Origin: Sphingomonadales bacterium
GTDB lineage: Bacteria > Pseudomonadota > Alphaproteobacteria > Sphingomonadales > Sphingomonadaceae
Direction of reading: 5' to 3'
NCBI GenBank assembly: GCA_017309275.1
Contig: JAFKLT010000033.1
Location: forward strand, 1 to 64,000
Length of the DNA stretch: 64,000 nt
Shown: one piece after another, positions 16,763 to 26,741 of the stretch
Layout: every line of letters starts with the position of its first letter
Position numbering within the stretch: position 1 is the stretch's first letter
Position numbers and translations under genes: made by a program
Notes under the pieces: model-generated
Told to the model about the DNA's origin: nothing
Seen by the model: only the letters and a program-made list of their open reading frames with translations
Database searches by the model: none

Positions 16763-18426
16763 AAAAACGCACCGCTTTCGCCGCACTCGCGGCCCTCCTC
16801 CTTGCAACGCCGGCGCATGCCGACACGCTGTTCGACAACGTCAACGGCATCACGCTGGACAAGGACGGCAAGGTCGTCCGCTTCACCGGCATGGTCATCG
16901 GCAGCGACGGCAAGGTGAAGCAGCTCCTCGACCGCAAGGACAAGCGCCCCGAACGCCCCGATTTCAAGGAGGACGGCAAGGGCCGCACCATGATCCCCGG
17001 GCTGATCGACGCGCACGGCCATGTCATGTCGCTGGGTTTCCAGCAGATGTTGCTCGACCTGTCCGAAACCAAATCGCTGGCCGAGGCGCAGGCGGCGATC
17101 AAGAAATATGCCGACGAGAATCCGGAGATGCCGTGGATCATCGGGCGCGGCTGGAATCAGGAGAAATGGGGCCTCGGCCGCTTTCCGACCGCGGCCGATC
17201 TCGACGCGGTGGTTCCGAACCGAGCCGTGTGGCTGTCGCGCGTCGACGGCCATGCCGGATGGGCGAACAGCGCGGCGATGACCGCCGCCAAGATCGGCGC
17301 GACGACAAAGGCGCCCGAGGGCGGCCGCATCGAGATGGCGGCCGGCAAGCCGAGCGGGGTCTTCGTCGACGCCGCGATGGACCTGATCGATAACGCAAAG
17401 CCGAAACCGCTCGCCCGCGACCTCGACCGCGCCTTCCTGCTCGCGCAGCAAAAGCTGATCTCGCAGGGGATCACCAGCATCGCCGACATGGGAACCACGA
17501 TCCAGGAATGGCAGGCCTTTCGCCGCGCGGGCGACAAGCGCCAGCTTGCGGTACGGATCCTCAGCTATGGCGGCGACATCGACAATATGGCGCTGATCGC
17601 CGGCGGCGAACCGACGCCGTGGCTCTATGACGACAAGCTGCGCATGGTCGGGGTGAAGCTGTATCTCGACGGCGCGCTGGGATCGCGCGGCGCCTGGTTG
17701 AAACAGCCGTACAGCGACGCGCCGGGCGAGAAAGGCCTGCCGCTTCTCACCCCGGCGCAGCTCCGCAACAAGATGGTCCGCGCGACGATGGACAAGTTCC
17801 AGGTCGCGGTGCACGCGATCGGCGACGCCGCGAATGCCGAGGCGCTCGACGCGATCGACGACCTCAGCCGCGATCTTCCGGGCGAGCGGCGCTGGCGCAT
17901 CGAACATGCGCAGATCATCGATCCCGTCGACATTCCGCGCTTCGCCCAGCTCAAGGTCATCGCCTCGATGCAGCCGACGCACCAGACGTCGGACCGGCTG
18001 ATGGCCGAGGCGCGGCTGGGCCCCGACCGGCTGAAGGGCGCCTATGCCTGGCGCAGCCTGGAAAAGGCGGGCGCGCGCCTGGCCTTCGGGTCCGACGTTC
18101 CGGTCGAAAGCGCCGATCCCTTCGCGGGCATCGCTGCCGCCATCTCGCGCACCGACGCCGCGGGGCAGCCCATCGGCGGCTGGCATCCGGAGGAGACGGT
18201 GACGCGCGAGACCGCGCTCGACGGCTTTACCCGCAACGCCGCCTATGCCGCCTTTGCCGAGGATCGGCTGGGCACGCTGATGCCGGGGATGCGCGCCGAC
18301 TTCCTGATCATCGACAGCGACCCGCTGCTCGCGAGCCCCGACGAGATCCGCAAGCTCACCCCGCTCGAAACCTGGATCGGCGGCTTTCGCTATTACAAGA
18401 AAGAAGGCGCCGGCGTTGGCCGCTGA
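16759..18426 (+). CDS. Secreted amidohydrolase (YtcJ-like)
   Basis: 555 residues. A signal peptide (about 1-21, ending PAHA) precedes an amidohydrolase barrel: LIDAHGHVMSLG supplies the metal-binding HxH, VHAIGDAAN and IEHAQII further ligands, and FGSDVPVE the catalytic Asp. It hydrolyses amide-like bonds; the substrate is unknown. It overlaps the dehydrogenase before it (ATGA) and the FAD enzyme after it by 11 bases. Confidence 0.85.
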   Translation: MKKRTAFAALAALLLATPAHADTLFDNVNGITLDKDGKVVRFTGMVIGSDGKVKQLLDRKDKRPERPDFKEDGKGRTMIPGLIDAHGHVMSLGFQQMLLDLSETKSLAEAQAAIKKYADENPEMPWIIGRGWNQEKWGLGRFPTAADLDAVVPNRAVWLSRVDGHAGWANSAAMTAAKIGATTKAPEGGRIEMAAGKPSGVFVDAAMDLIDNAKPKPLARDLDRAFLLAQQKLISQGITSIADMGTTIQEWQAFRRAGDKRQLAVRILSYGGDIDNMALIAGGEPTPWLYDDKLRMVGVKLYLDGALGSRGAWLKQPYSDAPGEKGLPLLTPAQLRNKMVRATMDKFQVAVHAIGDAANAEALDAIDDLSRDLPGERRWRIEHAQIIDPVDIPRFAQLKVIASMQPTHQTSDRLMAEARLGPDRLKGAYAWRSLEKAGARLAFGSDVPVESADPFAGIAAAISRTDAAGQPIGGWHPEETVTRETALDGFTRNAAYAAFAEDRLGTLMPGMRADFLIIDSDPLLASPDEIRKLTPLETWIGGFRYYKKEGAGVGR

Positions 18427-19684
18427 CGCGCCGTCACGCCGCACCCTGCTTGCGGGCCTTGCCACGCTTCCCGTCGCCGCGGCGGCGGTCGCGGCCGAGG
18501 CCAAGGAACGCAAATCGAAAAAGCGCAAGCCGGCCAGGCCAAAGGTCCAGCATGTCGACGTCGCGGTCATCGGCGCCGGGGTCTTCGGCGCATGGACTGC
18601 CTGGCACCTGCTCCGCGCCGGCAAGTCGGTGCGGCTGTTCGACGCCTATGGCGCCGGACACTGGCGCGCCTCGTCGGGCGGCGAGAGCCGGGTGATCCGC
18701 ATGGGATATGGCGCCGACACCATCTATTCCGACATGGCGCGCGATTCGCTCGAATATTGGAAAGATCTGTCGAACAGCGCCAGCATGCCGATCTTCCACA
18801 ACACCGGCGTGTTGTGGTTCGCGCCGGCGGGCGACACCTATACCGCGCAGTCGCTCGACTGGCTCCGCGCCAACCGCGTCGACCATGATCATGGCGACGT
18901 CAGCTGGCTTCAGAACAACTGGCGCCAGATTCAATTCTATCAGGGCGAAACCGGCATCCTCGAAAAGGATTGCGGCGCGCTGATCGCCTCGCGCGGGGTG
19001 CAGGAAGTGATCGCAGATGCGCAGATCGAGGTCGAGCGCGTCGTCATGCCCGCGCCGCTGATCGCGAAAAAGATCAAGACGCACACGCTGCCCGACGGCG
19101 GCACCGCCGACCATCTCGTCTATGCCTGCGGCCCCTGGCTTGCCGAACTGTTCCCGCAGCAGCTCGCCGGAAAGATCGTCGCGACGCGGCAGGAGGTCTA
19201 TCATTTCGGCGCGCCACAGGGCGACACGCGCTTTACCCCGGCCGAACTGCCGGTCTGGGCCGACTTCAACAACGGCCGCATCGTCTATGGCATCCCCGAC
19301 CTGGAGGGGGCCGGGTTCAAGATCGCGATCGACGTCCATGGCCCCGTCGTCGACCCCGACACGCAGGATCGCGCCCCGACGCCCGCGGGGATCGCCGAAG
19401 CGCGCGCCTATATCGCGCGCCGCTTCCCCGGACTGGTCGACGCGCCGCTGATCGGCGCGCGGGTCTGCCAATATGAAAACAGCTCGAACGGCGACTATCT
19501 GATCGACCGCCTGCCTGGACAGGACCGCGTCTGGCTGGTCGGCGGCGGATCGGGGCATGGGTTCAAGAACGGCCCGGCGGTCGGCAAACGTGTCGCCGCG
19601 CACATCCTCGACGCCAATCTGGCGGTCGAACCGCGCTTCAGCTACGCGACCAAGGGCGCCGTCGCGGCGCGGACCGTATTCTAG
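18416..19684 (+). CDS. FAD-dependent oxidoreductase with Tat signal (sarcosine oxidase-like)
   Basis: 422 residues from TTG at 18416. The N-terminus SRRTLLAGLATLP is a twin-arginine signal, predicting export in folded form. VAVIGAGVFGAWTAWHLL is the FAD-binding motif and GESRVIRMGY the DAAO/sarcosine oxidase-like flavin contact; GGGSGHGFKNGPAVG binds the flavin near the C-terminus. It probably oxidises a secondary amine or amino acid in the periplasm; substrate unknown. It lies between the amidohydrolase and an FMN 2-hydroxyacid oxidase, suggesting joint breakdown of one compound. Confidence 0.83.
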   Translation: MAADAPSRRTLLAGLATLPVAAAAVAAEAKERKSKKRKPARPKVQHVDVAVIGAGVFGAWTAWHLLRAGKSVRLFDAYGAGHWRASSGGESRVIRMGYGADTIYSDMARDSLEYWKDLSNSASMPIFHNTGVLWFAPAGDTYTAQSLDWLRANRVDHDHGDVSWLQNNWRQIQFYQGETGILEKDCGALIASRGVQEVIADAQIEVERVVMPAPLIAKKIKTHTLPDGGTADHLVYACGPWLAELFPQQLAGKIVATRQEVYHFGAPQGDTRFTPAELPVWADFNNGRIVYGIPDLEGAGFKIAIDVHGPVVDPDTQDRAPTPAGIAEARAYIARRFPGLVDAPLIGARVCQYENSSNGDYLIDRLPGQDRVWLVGGGSGHGFKNGPAVGKRVAAHILDANLAVEPRFSYATKGAVAARTVF

Positions 19685-19703
19685 CTGGCCCGAGAGAGAC
19701 CGG

Positions 19704-20852
<1,149 letters not shown>

Positions 20853-20897
20853 AGGATCGAGGCGGCCTCCCCCCGGAAGCCGCCCCGATGCCCGGCG

Positions 20898-21629
20898 TCA
20901 GAAAGCTGCGCCGAGCGAAAAGATCACCGCTCCGTCGGCGCCGACGGCTTCCTTGAAGCCGCCAAGCTTCGGCGCGTCGGTGTTGACGTAAGCGACGCCC
21001 AGCGTGAGCGCCTTCCAGGTGAAGTCGACGCCGACCGAATAGTCGATGACGGTGCCGTCGAGCCCGCCGAGGAAGCTGTCGCTGTCGGCATAGCCAAAGT
21101 GGCCCTTCAGCTTGATCGGGGTGTCGGGAATGGCGACGCCGACGTCGGTGTAGAGATAGATGGCGCTCTGATCGCCCAGCGAATTCTGGCCGCCGGGCGC
21201 CCATGCGACGCCGCCCTTGACCGTCGCCGGACCGATCGCGCCGGTCAGCGAGGCATAGGGTTCGATCACGGTCGCATTGTTCGTGCCGGGGTAAAGATAG
21301 GCGGTGACGCCGATGTCGCCGGTCAGCCCGGGCGTCACTTCCTTCGTGAAGCCGCCATAGACGTCGATTTCGGTGCCGTTGGCAAAGCCGATGCTCGATC
21401 CCCAGGTGCCGACATAAAGGCCGCTGTCGTGCGCGATCGTGAAGGTGCCCTGGATCGCCGCTTCCTCGTTCGACTGGCTGAAACCGCGGAAGCGATAATC
21501 GCTGACCACGGTGGCGCCGCCGGTGATGGTGATGCTGCTGCTTTCCTCTTCTTCCTGGGCGTAAGCGGTCGCCGGAAGAGCCGAAAGCGCAAGGGCCATG
21601 CCGAAGCATGCGCGGGAGAGATTTTTCAT
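20898..21629 (-). CDS. TorF-family putative outer-membrane porin
   Basis: 243 residues with a signal peptide ending AYAQ. The mature protein is a run of amphipathic beta strands starting with VVSDYRFRGFSQSNEEAAIQ, the hallmark of the TorF (TIGR02001-type) family, and ends in phenylalanine as outer-membrane barrels do. It is a paralogue of the protein at 21957-22706 and shares an upstream DNA element with it. Relatives often neighbour ammonium transport genes; no such genes are in the window, so the solute is open. Confidence 0.88.
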   Translation of the reverse strand: MKNLSRACFGMALALSALPATAYAQEEEESSSITITGGATVVSDYRFRGFSQSNEEAAIQGTFTIAHDSGLYVGTWGSSIGFANGTEIDVYGGFTKEVTPGLTGDIGVTAYLYPGTNNATVIEPYASLTGAIGPATVKGGVAWAPGGQNSLGDQSAIYLYTDVGVAIPDTPIKLKGHFGYADSDSFLGGLDGTVIDYSVGVDFTWKALTLGVAYVNTDAPKLGGFKEAVGADGAVIFSLGAAF

Positions 21630-21735
21630 GGACTGATCCCTTATTGGTTGTCGGATCGTCCCTGCCTGCCGCGCGACGGCCAGCCTCTTTCAGGGCTGGT
21701 CCGGTCTCGCGTGGCCTTGCTGTTCCCGAAATTGC

Positions 21736-21749
21736 TGCGCTGCACAAAT
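21736..21749 (-). promoter_or_regulatory. Upstream element shared by the two TorF porin genes (copy 1)
   Basis: Plus-strand TGCGCTGCACAAAT, 13 of 14 bases identical to the copy at 22812-22825 and at the same distance from its start codon (107 versus 106 bases). A shared activator site is likely. The rest of 21630-21890 holds only a weak inverted repeat CCAGCC...GGCTGG near 21680-21700 and no gene. Confidence 0.6.
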
Positions 21750-21890
21750 GAAAAATCGCGCGCCCGCGCACAATAGCCGCGGCCCTGCGACTTTTATGCC
21801 ACAGTCGATTGCGCACAACTCGTTTCCAGTGAAACAATATTGCGTCGGCCAATTTCGCCAACGCGTTGATTCGAAAGCCTGTCGCGCACG

Positions 21891-21925
21891 AAAAAGGGGA
21901 CGGCTTCCCCCCGAAAGCCGCCCCC
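21891..21925 (-). terminator. Rho-independent terminator of the upstream TorF porin gene
   Basis: On the minus strand an 11-bp stem (GGGGGCGGCTT with AAGCCGTCCCC, one G-U pair) is followed by TTTTT. It lies about 30 bases after the stop of the porin at 21957-22706. Confidence 0.85.
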
Positions 21926-21956
21926 TCGAGCGCGTGGTCGCTGACCAGCTAGGCGA

Positions 21957-22706
21957 TCAGAAAGAAAAGCCCAGCGTAAAGACCACGGTCGGATCGAAAA
22001 GCGTATCGACGGCCTTGATGCCCGACTTCTTGATGTCGGTATCGATATACTGGACCGACAGCGTCGCCGGACCCGCGGCGAACGAAGCGCCGAGCGACCA
22101 GTCGAGATAGTTGCCGCCGGGCGCCAGCGCGCCGAGCGAACCGTCGGTGTAGCCCAGGCCGGCGGTCAGCGTGACCGGCGATTCCGGGATGGCATAGCCA
22201 AGGCCGAGGTTCAGATAGAGATTGTCTTCGCTGCCCAGCGAGTTCTGGTCGGGGGCATAGGCGACGGTGCCCGTGGCCGAAACCGGACCGATGTCGTGCG
22301 ACAGCTTGCCGATGACTTCGATATAGTTCGCCGGACCCGCGCCGTTGGTGTGGTCGGGATAGGAATAGAGCGTGACGCCGAGGTCGACCGACGTGCCGGG
22401 CGCGATTTCGGTCGCGAAGCCGCCGTAAAGGTCAAGCTCGAACTTGCCATAGAGGGGGGTGTCGGGAAGCGTCGAGCCCCAGGCACCCACATAGAAGCCG
22501 CTTTCGTGCGTCAGCGTGATCGTCGGCTGCACCGCGACTTTTTCGTTCGACAGCGAGATGCCGCGGAAACGATAGTCGGTGACGGCCGATACGCCGCCCG
22601 AGATGGTGAAGGGACCGCTGGCCTCTTCTTCCTGCGCAAAGGCCGGGGTCGACATGGCCGATGCAGCGAGCAGCATGCCGAAGCACGCCTTGGTAACAAA
22701 CTTCAT
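21957..22706 (-). CDS. TorF-family putative outer-membrane porin (paralogue)
   Basis: 249 residues, signal peptide ending AFAQ, then beta strands beginning with AVTDYRFRGISLSNEKVAVQ; C-terminal residue Phe. Same family and length as the neighbouring porin but clearly diverged, so the duplication is old or the two serve different solutes. It has its own terminator and promoter region, so the pair are separate units. Confidence 0.88.
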   Translation of the reverse strand: MKFVTKACFGMLLAASAMSTPAFAQEEEASGPFTISGGVSAVTDYRFRGISLSNEKVAVQPTITLTHESGFYVGAWGSTLPDTPLYGKFELDLYGGFATEIAPGTSVDLGVTLYSYPDHTNGAGPANYIEVIGKLSHDIGPVSATGTVAYAPDQNSLGSEDNLYLNLGLGYAIPESPVTLTAGLGYTDGSLGALAPGGNYLDWSLGASFAAGPATLSVQYIDTDIKKSGIKAVDTLFDPTVVFTLGFSF

Positions 22707-22811
22707 TGGGAAAGCCCCCTTGGATAGTGAAATGGTCCGTCCATCCTGCCGCCCACGCGCGCGTCTCTCCGGACGTCTCGCTGTGAGCTTGCGGGAAATT
22801 GCTCAAAATTT

Positions 22812-22825
22812 TGCGATGCACAAAT
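22812..22825 (-). promoter_or_regulatory. Upstream element shared by the two TorF porin genes (copy 2)
   Basis: Plus-strand TGCGATGCACAAAT, matching copy 1 in 13 of 14 bases at the same distance from the start codon. The divergent ispG promoter must share this 256-bp gap. Confidence 0.6.
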
Positions 22826-22962
22826 AAAATTTGCGTAAAACTGTCATATATGATGCCATATGTGTCTTTCGCGCCACAGACTGTGTCGCGGCGGTTGCGC
22901 TTTGCCAAGCGCACCCCACATCGCTAAAGAACGGCGCATATCCTCCTCTTTCGGGCAGACTT

Positions 22963-24114
22963 ATGAGCGATCACAACCCCGGCCTGCGCCCCTGGCGCGA
23001 CATTGCGCGGCGAACGAGTCGCCAGATAATGGTCGGCAATGTTCCCGTCGGCGGCGGCGCACCGATCAGCGTCCAGACGATGACCAACACGCTGACCAGC
23101 GACGCCGCGGCGACGATCGACCAGATTCGCCGCTGCGAGGAGGCGGGCGCCGACCTGATCCGCGTGTCGTGCCCCGACACCGATTCGACCGCGGCGCTCG
23201 GCGCCATCGTCCGCGCGGCGCGTATCCCGATCGTCGCCGACATCCATTTCCACTATAAGCGCGCGCTGGAGGCCGCCGATGCCGGCGCCGCCTGCCTGCG
23301 CATCAACCCGGGCAACATCGGCAGCAGCGAGCGCGTCGGCGAGGTTGTGCGCGCGGCAAAGGCCAACGGCTGCGCGATCCGCATCGGCGTCAACGCCGGC
23401 AGCCTGGAAAAGGACCTGCTCGAAAAATATGGCGAGCCGTGCCCCGAGGCGCTCGTCGAAAGCGCGCTCGATCATATCAAGCTGCTGCAGGATCACGACT
23501 TCCACGAATATAAGGTGGCAGTGAAGGCCAGCGACGTCTTCCTGGCCGTCGCCTCCTACATGCAGCTTGCCGAGGCGGTCGACTGTCCGCTGCACCTCGG
23601 CATCACCGAAGCCGGCGGCCTGATCGGCGGCACCGTCAAATCGGCGCTCGGTATCGGCAATCTCCTGTGGGCCGGTATCGGCGACACGATTCGCGTCAGC
23701 CTGTCGGCCGAGCCCGAAGAGGAAGTGCGCGTCGGCTATGAAATCCTGAAATCGCTGGGCCTGCGCACGCGCGGCGTCCGCGTCGTGTCGTGCCCCAGTT
23801 GCGCGCGCCAGGGATTCGACGTGATCCGCACCGTCCAGGCGCTCGAGGATGCGCTGGGGCACATCAAGACGCCGATGTCGCTCTCGGTCCTCGGCTGCGT
23901 CGTCAACGGTCCGGGCGAGGCGCGCGAAACCGATATCGGCATCACCGGCGGCGGCAACGGCCGGCACATGGTCTATCTCTCCGGCGTCACCGACCATCAT
24001 GTCGAGGATGCCGACATGATCGCGCACATCGTCAAGCTGGTCGAGGCCAAGGCGGCGGAGATCGACGCGGGCAGCGCGGTCAGCATGGACACGCTGCACG
24101 GCAAGGCGGCGTGA
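22963..24114 (+). CDS. ispG: 4-hydroxy-3-methylbut-2-en-1-yl diphosphate synthase
   Basis: 383 residues. IspG converts methylerythritol cyclodiphosphate to HMBPP in the MEP isoprenoid pathway using a 4Fe-4S cluster. The cluster ligands are visible as SCPSCARQ and [13 protein letters not shown], and the TIM-barrel N-terminus as [20 protein letters not shown] at 22963 gives the usual start. The stop overlaps the next small gene (GTGA). Confidence 0.95.
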   Translation: MSDHNPGLRPWRDIARRTSRQIMVGNVPVGGGAPISVQTMTNTLTSDAAATIDQIRRCEEAGADLIRVSCPDTDSTAALGAIVRAARIPIVADIHFHYKRALEAADAGAACLRINPGNIGSSERVGEVVRAAKANGCAIRIGVNAGSLEKDLLEKYGEPCPEALVESALDHIKLLQDHDFHEYKVAVKASDVFLAVASYMQLAEAVDCPLHLGITEAGGLIGGTVKSALGIGNLLWAGIGDTIRVSLSAEPEEEVRVGYEILKSLGLRTRGVRVVSCPSCARQGFDVIRTVQALEDALGHIKTPMSLSVLGCVVNGPGEARETDIGITGGGNGRHMVYLSGVTDHHVEDADMIAHIVKLVEAKAAEIDAGSAVSMDTLHGKAA

Positions 24115-24371
24115 CGACGAAAACCGACATCGCGGTCGAACCGCCGGTCGCGCGCAAGGCCGTCGCGACCGGGGCGAGCGCGACCGGCGCTGCGGCGCTG
24201 GGCACCGCCACCGTCACGGCGGTGGCGATCGGTGCCTTCGCATTGGGCGCCGTTGCGGTCGGCGCGCTTGCGATCGGCCGCCTGCGCATCGGCAAGGCGC
24301 GCATCCGCAAGCTCCGCATCGACGAGCTCGAGGTCGGAAAGATCACCCGCCTCGACGGAGACAAGATCTGA
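24111..24371 (+). CDS. Small hydrophobic repeat protein coupled to ispG
   Basis: 86 residues from GTG at 24111-24113, overlapping the ispG stop. After about 20 polar residues the chain repeats a roughly five-residue A/I-x-G pattern ([20 protein letters not shown]), then R/K-rich I-x-x-L-x-I repeats. This resembles a short beta-solenoid of the pentapeptide-repeat kind, or a membrane-active segment. No catalytic motif. Function unknown; coupling to ispG may be only positional. Confidence 0.65.
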   Translation: MTTKTDIAVEPPVARKAVATGASATGAAALGTATVTAVAIGAFALGAVAVGALAIGRLRIGKARIRKLRIDELEVGKITRLDGDKI

Positions 24372-24409
24372 CCTGACGGCGGCTGTTTTTTTGGGGGGAG
24401 GAAACGCGG

Positions 24410-24826
24410 ATGACCGGGAAATTCGATGCCGTCGACCGCACCGTCCAGGCGCTGCTGCTGATCGCCGCGATCACGACGATCGCCAACGGCGTCTTCATGA
24501 TCGTCAAGCCGCTCGACTGGTACGTCTTCGTGCCCACGGTCGTCACCACCGGCCCGCCCAACGCGCATTTCATCCGCGACATCGGCCTCGCCTATGCGGG
24601 GTCGGGCCTGATCCTTCTCTACGCCGCCGCGAATCCGGTCCGCCACTGGCGCGCCGCGGTCGTCGGCGGGCTGTGGCTGACCCTGCACGGCCTGCTCCAC
24701 ATCTATGAGGTCGCGGCGGGCATCTGCGGCCCCGCGACCTTCTGGGCCGACGCCCCCGCCGTGCTCGGCCAGCCCGCGCTGGTGATCGCGGCGCTCGTCA
24801 TCCTGCGCCTGCGACGGCGGATTTGA
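24410..24826 (+). CDS. Four-helix membrane protein, unknown function
   Basis: 138 residues with four hydrophobic segments (about 12-32, 52-70, 80-98, 113-132). The ATG follows a strong GGGGGGAGG. HxxxxH residues in LHGLLHIYE between helices 3 and 4 might bind metal or heme, but this is speculation. It stands between ispG and a GNAT gene. Confidence 0.7.
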   Translation: MTGKFDAVDRTVQALLLIAAITTIANGVFMIVKPLDWYVFVPTVVTTGPPNAHFIRDIGLAYAGSGLILLYAAANPVRHWRAAVVGGLWLTLHGLLHIYEVAAGICGPATFWADAPAVLGQPALVIAALVILRLRRRI

Positions 24827-24857
24827 CAGCGGCGCCATAGCGCGACAGACGGCGGTC

Positions 24858-25337
24858 ATGACCGTATCGATCCGCCCCGCCACGCCCGCCGACCTGCCGC
24901 TGATCGCGCAGTTCATCCGCGATCTCGCCGACTATGAAAAGCTGGCGCACGAGGTGCGCTTCGACGAGGCGAAGCTCGGCGAAAAACTCTTCGGTCCGCG
25001 CCCCTATGCCGAGGTCGTGATCGGCGAGCTCGATGGCGCCGCGCAGGGCTTCGCGCTCTTCTTCCACAATTTCTCGACGTTCGAGGGGCGGCCGGGCATC
25101 TATCTGGAGGATCTGTTCGTCCGGCCCGACGCGCGCGGTTCGGGGCTTGGCAAGGCGCTGCTCGCGCATCTGGCCAAGCTTTGCGTCGAACGCGACTGCG
25201 CGCGCCTCGAATGGTGGGTGCTCGACTGGAACACCCCCTCGATCGGCTTCTACCAGAGCCTCGGCGCAAAGCTGATGGACGAATGGACCGTGATGCGCGT
25301 CGACGGCGACGCGCTCGTCAAACTCGCCGCCTCCTGA
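24858..25337 (+). CDS. GNAT-family N-acetyltransferase (SSAT-like)
   Basis: 159 residues. IYLEDLFVRPDARGSGLGKA is the acetyl-CoA binding motif A, and the protein resembles diamine/thialysine acetyltransferases (YEKLAHEV, WWVLDWN, SIGFYQSLGA). It probably acetylates a small amine. A single-domain enzyme of normal length. Confidence 0.88.
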   Translation: MTVSIRPATPADLPLIAQFIRDLADYEKLAHEVRFDEAKLGEKLFGPRPYAEVVIGELDGAAQGFALFFHNFSTFEGRPGIYLEDLFVRPDARGSGLGKALLAHLAKLCVERDCARLEWWVLDWNTPSIGFYQSLGAKLMDEWTVMRVDGDALVKLAAS

Positions 25338-25342
25338 TCCCC

Positions 25343-25359
25343 CGCCCCAGTCCGGGGCG
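25343..25359. terminator. Small hairpin between convergent genes
   Basis: CGCCCC-AGTCC-GGGGCG, a six-bp stem in the 22-bp gap between convergent GNAT and S41 peptidase genes. No T-tract on either strand; a weak bidirectional terminator at best. Confidence 0.35.
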
Positions 25360-26466
25360 TCAGCGCGGCTTGCGCCGCTCCATCGGCCACGCGGGCATAT
25401 GCGCGTCGGACAGCGTCTTCGCCTCGGCCGGCGCGACGCCCAACTCGGTCAGCGCGCGCACCAGCGCGTCTGCGGGTGCGACGGCAATGTCGGGCTGCAC
25501 CCCGGCGCCTTCCCAATCCTTGCCCGTCGCGGGATCATAGGTCCGCCCGACCGGAATGAAGGCCGCATAGCCGCCGCCCAGATCCTCGCCGCGCCCGAAA
25601 TGATTGGCGCCCGCGGTCGGCGCGCCGACCAGCACGCCGCGCCCCGTATGCTTCATCGCCAGCGCGAAATGCTCGGCGGCGGAGGCGCTCGCCCCCGACG
25701 TCAGCACATAGACTTTCGCTCCGCGCAGGCGCTTGTCGGCATTCGGCGTCGCCCAATGTTCGCGCGTCACCATCCCCGCCTCGCCCGTCGTCATCCGCAT
25801 CGAGGGGATGCCGTCGATCGGCGAGCCGCCCTCGGCATCGACCGACCCGCGCGTCGCCATGGTGACCAGCCGCGTCGGCTTGTCGAACAGCCAGGGGAAG
25901 ATCGCGTCCATCTGTTCCAGCCCGCCGCCATTGTGCGTGCGGATGTCGAAAATGATCGCCTTGGCATCGGCGTGGTCGGCCATGAACTTCGCCGCCTGCG
26001 CCGTCACCGCGGCATCGTCGGGAAAGACGTTGAACCGAACGAAGGCGATCCCGGGCGCGATCCAGCCCGCCTGTTCGACTGGCGGCTTCGGCGCGCGCGG
26101 TGCGGGCGCGGGCGCGGCTCCCGGACTGTGCGCGGGTGCCGCACGCGCCACATCCTGCGGCACGCGCAGCCGCAGATGCCCGTCGGCCGCGACCGCGCGC
26201 ACGTCGGCGTCGATCGCCGCGCCCAGCGCCTCGCCCGAAAGCGATTTGTAGCGGCCGGCCTTGATCCCGGCGCGCAGCGCCTCGGCATAGCGTTTGCCGG
26301 TGTCTGGATAGACATAATCGCGCTCCAGCAGCGCGGCATATTTTTCGGCGACGACGTCGCCGACCGCCTCGTCGGCCGCAAAGACAGGCGGCGGCGCGAT
26401 CACCGGAATCGCGACCATCGCGGTCGCAAGCAACAGGGCGGGCAAAAGACGTGCGGAACGAATCAT
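25360..26466 (-). CDS. Secreted S41-family peptidase (second copy)
   Basis: 368 residues from the ATG at 26464-26466, six bases after GGAG. Signal peptide (about 1-30) ends VFAA. The S41 core shows FVRFNVFPDD, IIFDIRTHNGGG, and TSGASASAAEHFA with the nucleophile Ser, then VGAPTAGANHFG. A proline/alanine linker (APAPAPRAPKPP) joins the domains. It is related in fold to the peptidase at 11130 but not a close duplicate. A TACA-N2-TGTA palindrome lies 60 bases upstream. Confidence 0.82.
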   Translation of the reverse strand: MIRSARLLPALLLATAMVAIPVIAPPPVFAADEAVGDVVAEKYAALLERDYVYPDTGKRYAEALRAGIKAGRYKSLSGEALGAAIDADVRAVAADGHLRLRVPQDVARAAPAHSPGAAPAPAPRAPKPPVEQAGWIAPGIAFVRFNVFPDDAAVTAQAAKFMADHADAKAIIFDIRTHNGGGLEQMDAIFPWLFDKPTRLVTMATRGSVDAEGGSPIDGIPSMRMTTGEAGMVTREHWATPNADKRLRGAKVYVLTSGASASAAEHFALAMKHTGRGVLVGAPTAGANHFGRGEDLGGGYAAFIPVGRTYDPATGKDWEGAGVQPDIAVAPADALVRALTELGVAPAEAKTLSDAHMPAWPMERRKPR

Positions 26467-26525
26467 TATCATCTCCAATCCAACCCCGGATCGGCGATGG
26501 TGTATCACATCAGCAATACAGATCA

Positions 26526-26539
26526 ACTACAATTGTAGT
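26526..26539. promoter_or_regulatory. TACAATTGTA palindrome upstream of the second S41 peptidase gene
   Basis: ACTACAATTGTAGT is a perfect 14-bp palindrome containing TACA-N2-TGTA, the half-site arrangement bound by BlaI/CopY-type repressors. It lies 60 bases before the start codon. No BlaI-type gene is in the window, so this is by motif only. Confidence 0.45.
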
Positions 26540-26543
26540 CGGA

Positions 26544-26741
26544 CTATCGCTTCCGCGAAAACCAGACGAGCAGCGCGCCGACGACCGCCAGGATCGCGCC
26601 GTTGCGCGTCCATATCCTGTCGCCCAGCATGAAGCTGCTTTCGGGCCAGCGCACGATATCCAGCCCCTGCAGAATCCACAGCGCGCCCATCATGATGGCG
26701 GCGACGCCGACGATCGCCATGATGCCCTTTACCGCATTCAT
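26544..26741 (-). CDS. Small two-helix membrane protein
   Basis: 65 residues with two hydrophobic segments (about 5-25 and 46-61) and a basic C-terminus FSRKR. The ATG overlaps the acyltransferase stop as ATGA (26738-26741), so it is co-translated with it. Function unknown; perhaps a partner of the membrane acyltransferase. Confidence 0.7.
   Translation of the reverse strand: MNAVKGIMAIVGVAAIMMGALWILQGLDIVRWPESSFMLGDRIWTRNGAILAVVGALLVWFSRKR

Noticed and set aside
20853-20897. Hairpin between lldD and the TorF porin as a terminator
   Set aside because: GGCGGCTT/AGGCCGCC can pair, but there is no T-tract and the stem has weak pairs, so it was not listed.
21650-21700. Sigma-54 promoter (GG-N10-GC) before the first TorF porin gene
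   Set aside because: Only the GG and GC dinucleotides fit; the flanking consensus does not, and such matches are common in GC-rich DNA.
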